Below are positions 11,192-22,347 of a stretch of DNA of 64,000 bases, piece after piece. Under the pieces are notes generated by a model. That model searched no databases. It had not been told where the DNA came from and was given only the letters and a program-made list of their open reading frames with translations. A program made the translations under genes and the position numbers. Numbering within the stretch: position 1 is the stretch's first letter; every line of letters begins with the position of its first letter. Source of the DNA: Amborella trichopoda (lineage: Eukaryota > Streptophyta > Magnoliopsida > Amborellales > Amborellaceae). The stretch spans positions 2,296,670 to 2,360,669 of the forward strand of contig NW_006500178.1 in NCBI RefSeq assembly GCF_000471905.2. Direction: 5' to 3'.

Positions 11192-11479
11192 GCGTTTGCT
11201 CACTCTCTCTCTCTAAATCAGAGCATACAACATCCCTCAAGAGAAAACCCAATTGCACCCCAATCCCTCTATATTTTTCTTACTATTTCTTTCTTTAAAT
11301 AAAAAGTTTTAATCCCTTTAAAAGAGTAAAGTTCCTACAATACTATAACCATTGAATTAGATGCAATCCAATGATCCAAAATACAAAAGAGAAAAGTTAA
11401 ATAAAACACCCATATGTGTGATTTGTCTTCACATATCTAACAATATCCATATGTGTGATTTGTCTTCACATATCTAACA
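11192..11479 (-). repeat. Copia 1 3' LTR, part 2, with duplicated terminus
   Basis: Aligns with 18986-19194 of the 5' LTR (CAAGAGAAAACCCAATTGCA, ATCCCTTTAAAAGA). On the minus strand the LTR begins TGTTAGATATGTGAAGACAA. Its outermost 37 bases are present twice in tandem (about 11406-11442 and 11447-11479), each ending CATATCTAACA; the 5' LTR has one copy. Confidence 0.8.
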
Positions 11480-12225
11480 ATATCCCACTTGAAGACAAAT
11501 CATAAAGCCTCTGAAATAATCATCAATGCACCACTCTCCATCCAGTTGAGGTTACGTCTCCTCTAACCCCAAGAGTCTTCTACACGTCGCATTCTTTTCA
11601 ATTGAGACAACCTTTGTCAATATATTAGCACGGTTATTTCAGTGTGGACCTTTTCCACCTGAAGGACTCATCCTCTCGAGGGGCAACTAAATAAAATGAT
11701 ATCTGACCTCTATATGCTTTGTCGTGGAGTGATAAAATGTATTATTAGTCTAATGAATAGCACTCTAGTTATCACAATGAATAACGTATTTATCCTATTG
11801 CACCCCAAACTGGCTAAGTAACCTTCTCAACCAAATCATTTATTTTATTGCCTCTGCAATGCCACATACTCAGTTTCAATTGATGACAAGGCAACAATAT
11901 CTTACAACCTTGACATCCAGCTGATTGCACCACCACCACCAACATTAAAATTGTATTCAGTGGTAAACCTTCTAGTATCACGACATCTTGCATAATCTGC
12001 ATCTACATAACCAACAATTCCAATGATGAATTTTCAAAACACAAAGCTACATTTTGTGTCCCCTTCAAATACCGAAGGATCCACTTAACTGCCTATCAAT
12101 GTTCACAACCTGGATTAGACATAAATATGGAAACAAATCCTACTGCATGGGCAACATCAGGTCTAGTAGAAACCATCTCATACGTCATATTATCCACTAC
12201 AAAAGTATATAAAACATTCTTCATT
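11480..12225 (-). pseudogene. Copia 1 RNase H region
   Basis: Minus-strand reading, spread over frames, shows RNase H words: TRPDVAHAVGFVS, WILRYLKGT, GGAISWMSRL, KHIDIRYHFIRD and QLEKVHTEDN. Many stops and at least three frame changes. It follows the reverse transcriptase remnant and ends beside the purine tract of the 3' LTR. Confidence 0.7.
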
Positions 12226-12945
12226 TTACTTAGACTCATTCATTGGATAGTCCTTTTTAGACATCTTAAAATGTATAGCTAATGGGGTACAAATAGATTT
12301 ACAGTCATTCATATTAAAGCGCTCAATAACTTTAGAAACATATTCAGATTGACTTAACCAAAACTTACCTTGTTTTCTATCTATATGGATGTGCATGCCC
12401 AAAATCTTATTGGCTGGTCCAAGATCCATGGTGGCAAAATGCATGAACATATCAAGTTTTAAATAATTGATTTCACTCATATCATTGTTATCAACAAGCA
12501 TATCATCAAAAATGTAAACCAACAAAACAGTAAAAAAATTATATGTTGAACCATTGAAGTACACACAATGATCAAATTCGTATCTAGAATAACCAACACC
12601 TAACATAAAACTATTAAATTTTTTATGTCAATGCCTAGATGCTTGTTTTGAACTGTACAATCTCTTTTCCAACTTGCAAACCAAGTTAGAATTGGTTTTA
12701 CTCTCTAAACCTTTAGACTGACATATATAAAATTTTTCATCAAGATCACCATGCAAGAAGGCAGTTTTAATATCAAGTTTTTCTAACTCCAAATTCAAGT
12801 TAGCAACTAAAGGTAAAATAACTCTAATAGAGCTATGCTTAACAATAGAATGAAAAATTTCATTAAAATTAACACCTGGCTTTTTTTCATAACCTTTCAC
12901 TGACCATATATTGCATAAGACTAGTTGCCTCACACTTAATAGCAT
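12226..12945 (-). pseudogene. Copia 1 reverse transcriptase region
   Basis: Two adjoining open segments (12628-12945 and 12226-12606) hold the polymerase: GVNFNEIFHSIVKHSSIR, LDIKTAFLHGDLDEKFYI, then LLVYIFDDMLV and KILGMHIHIDRKQGKFWLSQ. The first metal-binding Asp is in KTAFLHGD. The catalytic box is normally YVDDM; here it reads YIFDDM, with an extra codon or altered residue, which would probably disable it. A stop separates the two segments near 12617. Confidence 0.85.
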
Positions 12946-13289
12946 ATATCTACCTATTCTTCAATGCTTTCTTTCCATGTGGAAGTTCCACCCCAACTCG
13001 CACATATCATTTTTATGCAAAACATCAATCTCCTTCTCCATTGCCTTATGCATATTTCAGCATTAGGGCAATACATAGCTTTAAAAAAAGACTCAGGTTC
13101 ACTACTATCAGTATACAAAATATAATATAAAGAAGGAGAATATCTTTGTGTGGGCTGGTGAGGGCATGTGGATCTTCTCAATTCTAGCTCAGGTGTAACT
13201 GGAAGTCATTTTTCATTTTGAATTAATTCAGTGTCATCCTCATAAATAGTATCGTGTCCATTAAACTGTCTTGAGCTTGAGTGACTCTC

Positions 13290-14330
13290 TTACACTTGCC
13301 GAGGTGAAACAATGGGATTTGGTTCTTGTATATCCACAACAAGTGTTTCTTGTTTTGGTTCTTCCTGCTTCTTTTCAACAAACATTACATTTTCATTAAA
13401 GAGAATATCCTGATTTCTAATAGTCTTCTTTGTAATAGGATCACAAATCTTATAGCCTTTATTATCACCAACATATCTAAAGAAAGCACATCTTCTTGAT
13501 TTGGCATCCAGCTTGTCTCTACTTTCACTTGACACTTGAATATAAGCTTCACACCCAAATGTCCTCAAGTGTTCATATGACACATTTTTACCTCTCCATT
13601 GAATTTCAGGTATTTCATTATTCAAGGATGCACAGGGAGATCTATTGATTAAATATACAGATGTACCAGCAGCTTCAGCCCAAAATTGCTTATCAAGACC
13701 AGATTGTGAAATCATGCTTCTTACTCTTTCAAGGATGGTTTTATTCATCCTCAAAATGACATCGTTTATTTTCTCTACAAAAAGCATCAAAAGCATTCGA
13801 GCAATATTCACTATCATTATTAGTTTGCAAGCATTTTATAAATCTCTATCTCTTTTTCAACCTTAGCTTTGAAAACTTCGAAAACTTGAACCTTAGATGC
13901 CAAAGGATACAACCAACACTTTCTAGAATAATCATCTAAAAAAGTGACAAATTAAGAAGCTTCACCAAGACATTTAACATCAACAAGGATACCAACATCA
14001 GAATATATCAATTCTAATGCTTTAGTTTTTGTATGAGATTCATTTCTTTTAAAACTAACTCTACTCTGCTTATCCATGGTACAATAATCATAAAAATTAA
14101 GAAAGGAATGCTTAGAAATAGGAATAAGATTTTGAGTTTGTAATTCCTTCATACCATGCTCACTGAGATGACTCAATCGACTATGTCAAACCTACATATC
14201 ATCTTTCTTACTTGCTGTAGCAACGATCTTCTCTATATCATCATTCCTTTGAGTTGTGCCATGAATAGTGTAGAGCTTCCCATTTTTTTGCCCTTTCAAT
14301 ATTGTCATACAACCTCTTAAAATCTTCTAT
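13290..14330 (-). pseudogene. Copia 1 integrase region
   Basis: Read on the minus strand: a GAG-pre-integrase part (RLSHLSEHGMKELQ, about 14150-14190), the integrase core start (LELIYSDVG, LDDYSRKCWLYPL), then ILERVRSMISQSGLDKQFWA, GTSVYLINRSPC and HLRTFGCEAYI at 13480-13760. Integrase inserts the cDNA copy into the host genome. The frame breaks near 13820-13950. The tail from 13290 has a Pro/Glu-rich linker that in Copia leads to reverse transcriptase. Confidence 0.85.
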
Positions 14331-14690
14331 GACCTATTTCCAAAGGTCATTATGAAACCATAATCATCTAATTGCCCTGCTAAAATAAGATTTTTCTTCA
14401 ACTCAGGAACATGCGTCACATTTATCAATGTGTGCTTCTCTCCATCTGATTGGCTGATAACATTTTCAATGCCCGAGATTTTGCAAGCTCGATTATCACT
14501 AAGATAAACCAAGTCACCATCCATGTCAGTGTAGGATGAAAAATATGATCTTTCTAGGCAAACATGAAATGAGGCACTTGAGTCTAAAACTCAAGTATTT
14601 GCAATAGATAATGATAAGCATGTAACACTAAAAGTGACCATATCTACACCATATGAAACTGTACTTGCTTAGGCATGACCATCCTTGCCC
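14331..14690 (-). pseudogene. Copia 1 protease region
   Basis: Minus strand: VLDSSASFHVCLERSYFSS followed by DGDLVYLSDNRACKISGIE and THVPELKKNLILAGQLDD. Copia proteases have the active-site triad DSGAS; here it reads DSSAS, so the Gly is lost. A stop precedes the motif. Confidence 0.75.
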
Positions 14691-14694
14691 TTGG

Positions 14695-15430
14695 GCTTTT
14701 GTTTATTCTTCAGAGTATAACAATCTTTTATTATATGAGCAGGTTTCTTGTAATACCAGCACGTAACTTTCTTGCCCTGTGTGACTTGGACCTGCATCTA
14801 CTATGAGATTTACCCTTATTAAATTCATAATGTTGATCTCTATGTTGGGCTTTTCCTCTATCTCCTTCTTCCAATGATTGATTTGACTCAACAAATATTT
14901 GTGTGGATGCCTTTCTAGTATCTTCATTCAACAATGAAGCCATAACATCTTTTAAATTAAACTTGTTACCCATTGTATTAGCTACAATGGTAACCAAAGT
15001 ATGACAACTGGTATGCAAAGAACTCAGCAAAAGCAAACATAAAACTTCTTTATCCAAATTCATTTTCAAAGACCTCAATTGTGTAGAAATTGAATTAAAT
15101 TCACTCACATGCGATCTAATTGTAACACCTTTTTTTCATTGCATGCATTTTATTTGCACCAGAGGGTTGCTCAAAAGATTGCTCTAGATATTATCAAAGC
15201 TCTGTAGATGTTGTACATTGACAAATATCTGAAATACATGGTCTAATAGTTGCCAAACATTTTCGATCAAGAATATCTCATTCTTGATCTACCATTCCAT
15301 TGGGTATGACCTCTTTTCTTAGAATTGACCTATCTAATTATTTTCCGACCAGACAATTTTCCATCATCATTTTTTATATTGGCCAATTGCTTTGATTTAA
15401 TCTTTCAAAATCCATTACCGTTTCCATTTT
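14695..15430 (-). pseudogene. Copia 1 gag region
   Basis: The minus-strand open segment 14731-15108 has HVSEFNSISTQLRSLKMNLD, LLSSLHTSCHTLVT and DVMASLLNEDTRK, typical of the UBN2-type gag of Copia. In a second frame near 14745 the zinc knuckle reads CWYYKKPAHIIKDC; the canonical CX2CX4HX4C has lost its second Cys to Tyr. The upstream part to about 15430 is riddled with stops. Confidence 0.75.
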
Positions 15431-15499
15431 AAGGAAAAATATAGCAAATAACCATAATAGAAAAAACCCTTTCTTCGTAGGCACAGAGAAGAACAAACC

Positions 15500-15517
15500 T
15501 TAGGCTCTGATACCAGT
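15500..15517 (-). other. Copia 1 primer binding site
   Basis: The minus strand carries ACTGGTATCAGAGCCTA directly after the LTR end (GAACCGAACA). TGGTATCAGAGC is the complement of the plant initiator-Met tRNA 3' end used by most Copia elements. It fixes the inner edge of the 5' LTR and the orientation. Confidence 0.85.
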
Positions 15518-15959
15518 TGTTCGGTTCAATCGATGAAAAATCAGCAAGGGTTTATAACATTCGCAGCTATTGTGTATTCATATGAATATACTCAAGCAAT
15601 AGAAACTATACAATATCAAAGCCAAAATATGGAATAAAAAATCCAGTAGAATGCTTTTGCATAGCACAAAGATTTAATGTGGTTCAGCCACAAACTGTGA
15701 CCTACATCCACGAGAGAATGGAGCGAGGCTTTACTTACCGAATTGGGAAGATTGCAACGTGAAATCGAGCTCAAAACATTAATTTCTAGCAGCCATTTTT
15801 CACTCTAAACAGAACCCAAAATCAAGGCACCAAGAACATCAAAAAATGGGTTATCTTTGACACTTTCTCTCGCTAAAACATGGTAGGCAACAAACCTACA
15901 ATGGGCTCAATATTTTCCTCACTTTCTCTCTCCTAAACAGACCACACAGCAATCCTAAA
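15518..15959 (-). repeat. Copia 1 5' LTR, part 1
   Basis: Starts TGTTCGGTTCAATCG on the plus strand beside the primer site and aligns with the 3' LTR. The LTR is cut at 15959 by the Harbinger element and continues at 18986 with TTCAAGAGAAAACCC, matching 11237 onward in the other LTR. Confidence 0.85.
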
Positions 15960-16169
15960 GGTAGCGTTTGATAATTGTGTAAAAGGGTGAAAGTGAGCCA
16001 CTTTCACCCCAGTCACAAGTTTCACCCGTTTGATAACGGATACAAGTGGTAAAATCGAAATACCCATTTTCCCACTTTCACTATTCTTCTTACAAAGTTG
16101 TTGTGCATGGGGGAGCGTGCACAACAGCCTTCGCTGCCACGTGAAGCCCCCGTGAACCCATGAGATTCT

Positions 16170-16288
16170 CTCTAGTCTGTGCTGTCCTCTACAACCTTAA
16201 CCCTTGAAGCCCTTTCTCAACCACTCTGTGCTGCCCTCTGCGATCCTAACCCTTGAAGCCCTTTCTCAGCCACTCTGTGCTGCCCTCT
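16170..16288. repeat. Tandem repeat of about 55 bp in Harbinger 1
   Basis: Two and a half units carrying CTCTGTGCTGCCCTCTG, TAACCCTTGAAGCCCTTTCTC and CCACTCTGTG, in the non-coding 5' part of the transposon. Confidence 0.7.
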
Positions 16289-16957
16289 GGAAGCTTATAG
16301 AGACCTCGCGAAGTCCTTTCTCTACAACAACCACTCTATAAAACTCCACACTCTCGTTTTTTCGATCCCTTCTCATTTTACTCTCTCCCTGTGTTTTGTC
16401 GGTGTGAATAGCTTCTCTCTACAACCAGCTCCTCTCTCTCTCCCTCAATCTTTCCCATCGTGGTTCTACAATTGGAGCGCCCCACTTCGTTTGCAACCAA
16501 GCAAGTTTTCACTTTCTTGGCATTGTAGATGTAAATTGTTTTACAGTATTATCACCATAAAACCCTAAGTATTTTTTATTGTATATTTCCAATAAACCAT
16601 ATCTTGGATTTGCCATTTTTGAAAATTTACTTTTGGAAATTTACTTGGGTAAGGCTTTTTGGTTATTCTGTGCATGCTCTCCATTTTGAGGTAAGCAATT
16701 GGAGCGACATGAGAATTGTCCATTAGAAACATGATTAGAGAATATTTTTTTCTTTTTTTAAATTTTTTTTTAATTAATTAATCTATGCTTCAATTCCTTA
16801 TTCTTGATGGCTGCAACCATGTCTTGATCTCTCGGTTTTCCATCTAGATGTGCAATTTGTAGGCTCAAAACTTATGTTATATTTTTCAGTTTTTATTTGG
16901 ACTTAATTTGAACTTCAGTGAGATGTTTAGAGCCTATCTCTTAAGGCTTGGATTGAC

Positions 16958-18298
16958 ATGATTATCTTTCTTCTTTCTGGATGTGAAAGCCCTTTAGATT
17001 TGCAAGGTCGAAGTTTTTATTACTACTACAGCTACCTGATACCAAGGAATCATGTTCACACATGTTTTTTGGCTGGTGCCGCATTTGTTTTATATTTAAT
17101 ACAATCTCATGAGAACAATTGCTTGAATTTTTTGTGGATGGATACATATGCCTATCTAGGCTTGTGTGGAATTTTAAAGGAATGTGATCTTCTTCATAAT
17201 TCTCGGTATATAATGGTAGAAGAACAAGTAGCCATAGTCCTAAATACAATCTCACACAATGAGCGTAATAGGGTGATGCAAATTCAGTTTCAACATTCTA
17301 GGCAAACTATTAGCTATTACTTCAATAGAGTCCTAAATGCAATATTGCAATTGGCTCCGTATTTTGTCATCCCTATATAATCAGAAACACTAGGCAAAAT
17401 CAAAGGGAATCCAAGATTCTTCCCTTTTTTCAAGGTGAACAGTATGTATATTTTAGATTTAATAAATGATGATGATCTTATTATAATTGCTTATCTAGGA
17501 ATTTTCATGTTTAGAATTGCATTAGAGCATTGGATGGGACCCACATTCCAGCTTCGGTTCCAACACTGCAAAAGCGATACTGGAATTGAAAGGGGGAACT
17601 ATCGCAAAATATTTTGGTTGCAATTAACTTCGATATGTACCGGGTGGGAAGGTTCTGCAGCAGACTCTAGAATTCGGCATAATGCTATTGAGCGGGACAA
17701 GCATCTATTAACAATGCCTCAAGGTAAAAAAATAAATTAATCTATTAAACATTTCTAGGTAAGTATGACAAAAATATTAATATATTGTACATATTGGTTG
17801 TGGGGAAGTATTACCTTGTGGATCCGATGTACCCTACTACATGTGGATTCATTACCCCACATCGTGGTGCACAGTGTTGCGACCCAGGGAAGGAGGTCTC
17901 CAAGGACTCCATAAGAGCTATTTAATCATCGACATTCATCATTAAGAAATGTCGTCGAGCGCACCTTTTGGTGTATGGAAAGCAAGGTTTCCCATCTTGA
18001 GGTCCCAATTTCAATATCCACTTATAACACAAGTTAAAATTGTAAATGCCATTTTTATTTTGCACAATTATATCTGGATGAAGCCAGCCTAGAGCTCTAA
18101 TCAAGAGAGAGCATTTCAACGTCAAGTTCTTAGCGAGGTGAGGAGAGATATCGAGTTGTGCGATAGCGCTCAATCAGATGATAGAGCTGAATCAGATGAA
18201 GACGAAGCCGAAGAAGATGAACTTGAGGATTTGAACTCTCAGAGTAGGTCTGCCCATAATGTTAGGGTACAATTGAGGGCGCAAATTATGGCATCGTG
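16958..18298 (+). pseudogene. HARBI1-type transposase of Harbinger 1, frameshifted
   Basis: The DDE nuclease that cuts and moves PIF/Harbinger elements. Seen in order: HENNCLNFLWMD, LCGILKECDLLHNSRYI and QIQFQHSRQTISYYFNRVL up to 17360; a gap with stop codons; ALDGTHIPASVP (first catalytic Asp) in one frame and GWEGSAADSRI (second Asp) in another between 17515 and 17670; YLVDPMYPTTCGF near 17810; HSSLRNVVERTF (catalytic Glu) near 17930; QVKIVNAIFILHNYIW near 18040; an acidic tail (DEDEAEEDELEDL) ending at a TGA at 18296-18298. The three catalytic residues survive but lie in different frames with internal stops, so the gene is dead. Confidence 0.9.
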
Positions 18299-18985
18299 AA
18301 ATGTCTATATATGTTTCTCTCTATCTCTCTCATTATCTTTTTGTTCAAGTGATCGTTTTCGTATTATTATTTCAAAAAATACAAACTTATCTGTTTTGTA
18401 ATGTACTGGTGTGGTGGCAATATTGAATGGTTAGCTTTCAAACTTTTAAATATCTATTTCTCAAATAAATGATATATTTTACTCTCTCATTTTCTGGCTT
18501 GAAAAATTATTCAAAGAAAAAATGGACAGATGACTTTTATACATTGGATATGTTTAAATTGTCTCATGCCCAAATGTCACTGATGCTGGAGTTTTCATGT
18601 AACATGGGGGTGTAGAGAGAGAGAGCATTATATGAGGATCGACTTGATGACAATATTCTTCAATATTTATGTAAATATTGATACTTTTTTACATTTTTGG
18701 TAATAAGCTGAATGAAAGGAAGGAACCTTATTTAATTATATTTTTTTTAAAAAAAAATACATTGCATACGCATATCAATGAAATACATAATAAACAGTAT
18801 TACATGCACTTTTCAGCTTTCCCATTGCCAAACAGGTGAAATTACCAGCACCACAATTTATCAAATAGAAGAGTTTCCAGCTTTTACCCTACCAATTTTC
18901 ACCTGCGATTCCACAATCCAGGAAGTTAGAAGTCAGTGGTAGGGATGATTCCCAAGACTATGTAGTGAAAGTTCATCAAACGCCA

Positions 18986-19194
18986 TTCAAGAGAAAACCC
19001 AATTGCAGCTCAATCCCTCTATCTTTTTCTCACTCTTTCTCTATCGAAACAAAATGGTTTTTAATCCCTTTAAAAGAATAAAGTTACTATAACATCAGAA
19101 CCATTCGATTAAATGCAATCCAATAGCCCAAAATAAAAGAGAGAAAAGTCAAATAAAACACCTATATGTGTGATTTGTCTTCACACATGTAATA
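18986..19194 (-). repeat. Copia 1 5' LTR, part 2 (outer end)
   Basis: Aligns with 11235-11479. The outer end reads CACACATGTAATA instead of CACATATCTAACA, so the terminal CA has decayed. It is followed by CCAGT, the partner of CTAGT at 9231. Confidence 0.75.
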
Positions 19195-20100
19195 CCAGTC
19201 CTATCACTTGGGACTCGTTAAAGGAAAAGTGTGGAGTCAATGGGCGAGAGCCTGCTCACCCACAAATGTCTATCTTTAAGATGGACATTGCACAAGGTCC
19301 ACCAGAAATCGACGGCGTAAAAACATTTCTAAAAAAGGTACATTTTAAATCTTAAGGAATTTTTTTATTTTTATATTCATTATCATCTTAGCCTAGATCA
19401 TGAATTCTTCAAAATTTAAATAAAAAATTCATATTCAAGATGAATTTTTAGAAAGGGGATGCATGTGGACATATGAGTCGGCTGACTCATATAAACCTTC
19501 TCCCTCGTTAAATCCTATACCATTAATCCACTCAAGATCTATGTGGACTTTTGGGTAGCGAACAAGTGTAGAGTGAGCTAATCAAACGTAATCAAGGTAG
19601 TATAAACTCAACAATGACCACAAGAATGGATTGTCAAGTAGCAGGAGAGAGGTTTGCTACATTCAAGCATCCAAATTAAGTTCTGTCATTTCATTACATT
19701 GGCCTTCTTGTCAGCATGTTGTGTCCTCCATTGTTTTCTCGAATGCACACCACTCGTGTGTCCCCGGCACTCATTACGGTGGGAATGTAATTTGTTAGGT
19801 GGGGCCCCTGTGGAAAAGTCCCGTGCCTTCTCATTTACTCATTTTGGATGATTGATGACTCAAGATCTCACGACTCCTTCCTCTAGACTCTGAAGATCAA
19901 GATCTTGAAAAGGAAAAAACAAAGGATCCAGAACCTTCAAAATGCTCAATTTTGTGTGACTGACGTGTATGTGTGATGTGAACAGTCAATTTCAATGCAC
20001 CTTGAAAACCTAAAGAGAGAAAGTGGCAGATTCACTATTAAAATAATAATTACAAATTTTTTTAAAAAAATAAGTTTTTTTTGAACTTTCTGATTTCTTC
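19195..20100. repeat. Duplicated block A, right part
   Basis: From about 19530 onward it matches 21105-21860: AACAAGTGTAGAG, AACGTAATCAAGGTAG, AGAATGGATTGTCAA, TTTCATTACATTGG and AAATGCTCAATTTTG occur in the same order in both. 19195-19530 has no visible partner. No gene. Confidence 0.7.
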
Positions 20101-20937
20101 TAAAAGATTTTCTCTCTCTAAGTTTTCCCTTATCTTAGGTTCTCTTTCTCTCGTAGGCTATCTTTGTCCGAATTGATTTCTCTCCTAGACTTTTCTATCT
20201 GAGAGGCACTATGATAAACTCACATAAACATACAATCTTTCTCCTCCCTCTTGTCTCTCTCTACAAAAAAAAAGTTTAAAAAAACGGTCACTTGTTTTTC
20301 CGTGTTTCTCTCCCTACTTCTCTTCTTTTTCTCTCTAAGAGAAAGATCACTGTGTCTCTCGTCTTTTTCCATTTTAAAAAAAAGTTATATGTATCTTTGA
20401 CACACCAAAGAGGTATGCCCAAAGAAAGGGTCCTTGTTGAAATGTTAGAGAGAGGCATCACTAATACTACGTGAGGCTTTATCCTCATAAATAGGTGTTA
20501 TGCCGACCATAGTACACATACGGTTTACGACTGTTGGAGCATAATATATATATACCCATAAAAAAATGGATTGTACTTCGGTTCTTTTGAAAATACCCAG
20601 AGTTCCATAATGCAAACTAATAACAAGACGACAATATTTGCAAGGTTTAGACAACATTCATACGCTACTCTCATATTGGAGGCGTTATGTTTTATGTACA
20701 TTGAGGGGGGACTTGTTACAGTGAATCTACCTCCCAAAATTAGTCTTCGAAATAGATTTTGGATTCAGAATTTTAAAAGTTCTATCATCTAAACCACCAC
20801 GATCATGAATGTAAAAAAAACGCCTTAAAAATGATATTCTTTAACCGTTTAATTTAATGCTTAAAAGATCATTAGATCAGCACTGCTTTTGGCGCTCAAC
20901 ATCTACGAACCCTAGGCGAAAATGGATGTGCAATCAT
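20101..20937. other. CT-rich and AT-rich spacer
   Basis: CT-rich to about 20350, then AT-rich. Short overlapping frames on both strands, none with a recognisable motif. No RNA gene seen. Confidence 0.35.
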
Positions 20938-21860
20938 TTATAATCCAAGAGCAAAATGTACCTTCACTCAAATAGTCATAGGCCTTGCTTTTGCATGGTT
21001 GGGGATTTTTCTTTTTTTATTTCCTAGTTTACTCAGATTAAGCCTAACATAAAATTCTACCAAAGATTTAACAGGTATACTCCAAAAATCGGATAGGACT
21101 AATTAAATAAAACACCAATCCACTAATGACTTTCCTTAACAAACAAGTGTAGAGTTAGGTAACCCAACGTAATCAAGGTAGAAAAACTAAACAGCGACCA
21201 GGAGAATGGATTGTCAACTCGCAACAGAAAGTTTTTGCCCCATTCAAGCATCAAAGTTAAGTTGTCTACCATTTCATTACATTGGTCTTCTTGTTAGCGT
21301 GTTGTTTCCTCCATTGTTGCCCATCCTTTCATTTATTTGGATGCCCTGGGTACTTGTCATATTTATTGAGAATGCTTGTGGTTTTGGCTGTAGTGTAGCC
21401 GAGCTCTAGGATGAAGTTTCATAATCCATTTTTACTAAAAAGGTAAAGGCCTAAATCCCTACTAAATCACCTTTTTTGAAAATGGATCGAGCCGTTGGCA
21501 GTAAGACAACCGAGTCCCATGAGAAGTCTCATATTCTATTCTCATCAAAAAAAATAGGGCCCAAATCCCTACTGATTTTGCCCTTTTTCTTTTCTGGGCA
21601 CTTGTGATATTCAGGTGGCAAAGTAATTCGTGAGGTGGGACCTCTATGAAAAAGGCAGAACGTCTTCTAACTATTTCATATTTCGGATGAATGAGGACCT
21701 AAAACCTCTCAAAATCCATCCTCTTGACCCTTAGAGATGAAGATCTTGGAAAAAAACAGATGTAGACCTTTAAAAATGCTCAATTTTGAATGGCACTTTA
21801 CTGTGCATGTATGATCTAGACCGTCAATTTCAAAGCCCACCGAATCAGTGAGATTTGTAC
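20938..21860. repeat. Duplicated block B
   Basis: Partner of block A (9062-9235 plus 19530-20010). It has an extra segment at about 21345-21620 bounded by near-identical words CTGGGTACTTGTCATATT and CTGGGCACTTGTGATATT, and inside it two related copies of a CCTAAATCCCTACT / CCCAAATCCCTACT unit. It lacks the Copia insertion. Confidence 0.7.
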
Positions 21861-22142
21861 TATCATAGGAGTCCAAATCCATTGTTTTACTGCAGAAATA
21901 GTTTTACAATTGTATAGATTGAGTTTTGAGTTGGAGTTACATTTTGAAGGTGTTAATTGGGGGTGTCAGCGGTAGGAATGGATACCATGGTGTGGTAACT
22001 AGGTGTGGTGATGCTACCACCACGACCTGGCCCCCTTTTCTAAGTTTCCAATCCTCAATCCATCGTGAAGATGATTAAAGAGGGGAATTTGTGGTGTTTG
22101 CTTGCCACCTCACCATTAACACTACCCGTTTTATTAAAAGAT

Positions 22143-22347
22143 CGTCTACAAATAGGCTATTTATCTTTTGTACAGAAAAGGTAATAATAATTCTGCCCCT
22201 TAAATTTCATATTGGGTGGTTGTAAGTGTGTCATTGAATAGATACAAAGTTTCAAAATTTTTATCGGATCTCATAAATCTTCTCAAACCATCCAATTTGA
22301 CGAGTCGGAATGATTGCGACCTCCATATACAGAAGAAAAAATAATCT
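22143..22347. mobile_element. MITE family IV, copy 3 (degenerate)
   Basis: About 205 bp. GGCTATTTATCTTTTGTAC on the left is mirrored weakly by GTATATGGAGGTC read in reverse on the right, and the centre holds CAAAGTTTCAAAATTTTTAT. Assigned mainly by its interior. Confidence 0.35.

Larger units (their letters stand above)
15960..18985 (+). mobile_element. PIF/Harbinger transposon 1, nested in the Copia 1 5' LTR
   Basis: Inserted in the LTR, which resumes on both sides. Ends form a short inverted repeat: GGTAGCGTTTGATAA on the left and TTCATCAAACGCCA on the right. Subterminal TTTCACC/CACTTTC words occur at both ends. It encodes a broken HARBI1-type transposase. PIF/Harbinger elements duplicate a 3-bp TWA target; here the flanks are TAA on the left and CAA or TCA on the right, so the duplication is uncertain. 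No Myb/SANT ORF was found, unlike element 2. Confidence 0.85.
9236..19194 (-). mobile_element. Copia LTR retrotransposon 1, carrying two nested insertions
   Basis: Minus-strand element. LTR ends lie at 9236-11479 (3' LTR) and 15518-19194 (5' LTR), each interrupted. Flanks CTAGT (9231-9235) and CCAGT (19195-19199) form a 5-bp target duplication with one mismatch. Just inside the 5' LTR the minus strand reads TGGTATCAGAGCCTA, a tRNA-iMet primer site; the purine-rich AAGTGGGATA lies inside the 3' LTR. Order on the minus strand is gag, protease, integrase, reverse transcriptase, RNase H, as in Copia. All coding parts have stops and frameshifts, so it is dead. Removing the nested 1.56 kb and 3.03 kb pieces leaves about 5.4 kb. 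Confidence 0.9.

Noticed and set aside
15956..18989. A clean TAA target duplication around Harbinger 1
   Set aside because: Left flank TAA, right flank CAA or TCA depending on where the end is set; the duplication cannot be confirmed, although insertion in the LTR is certain.
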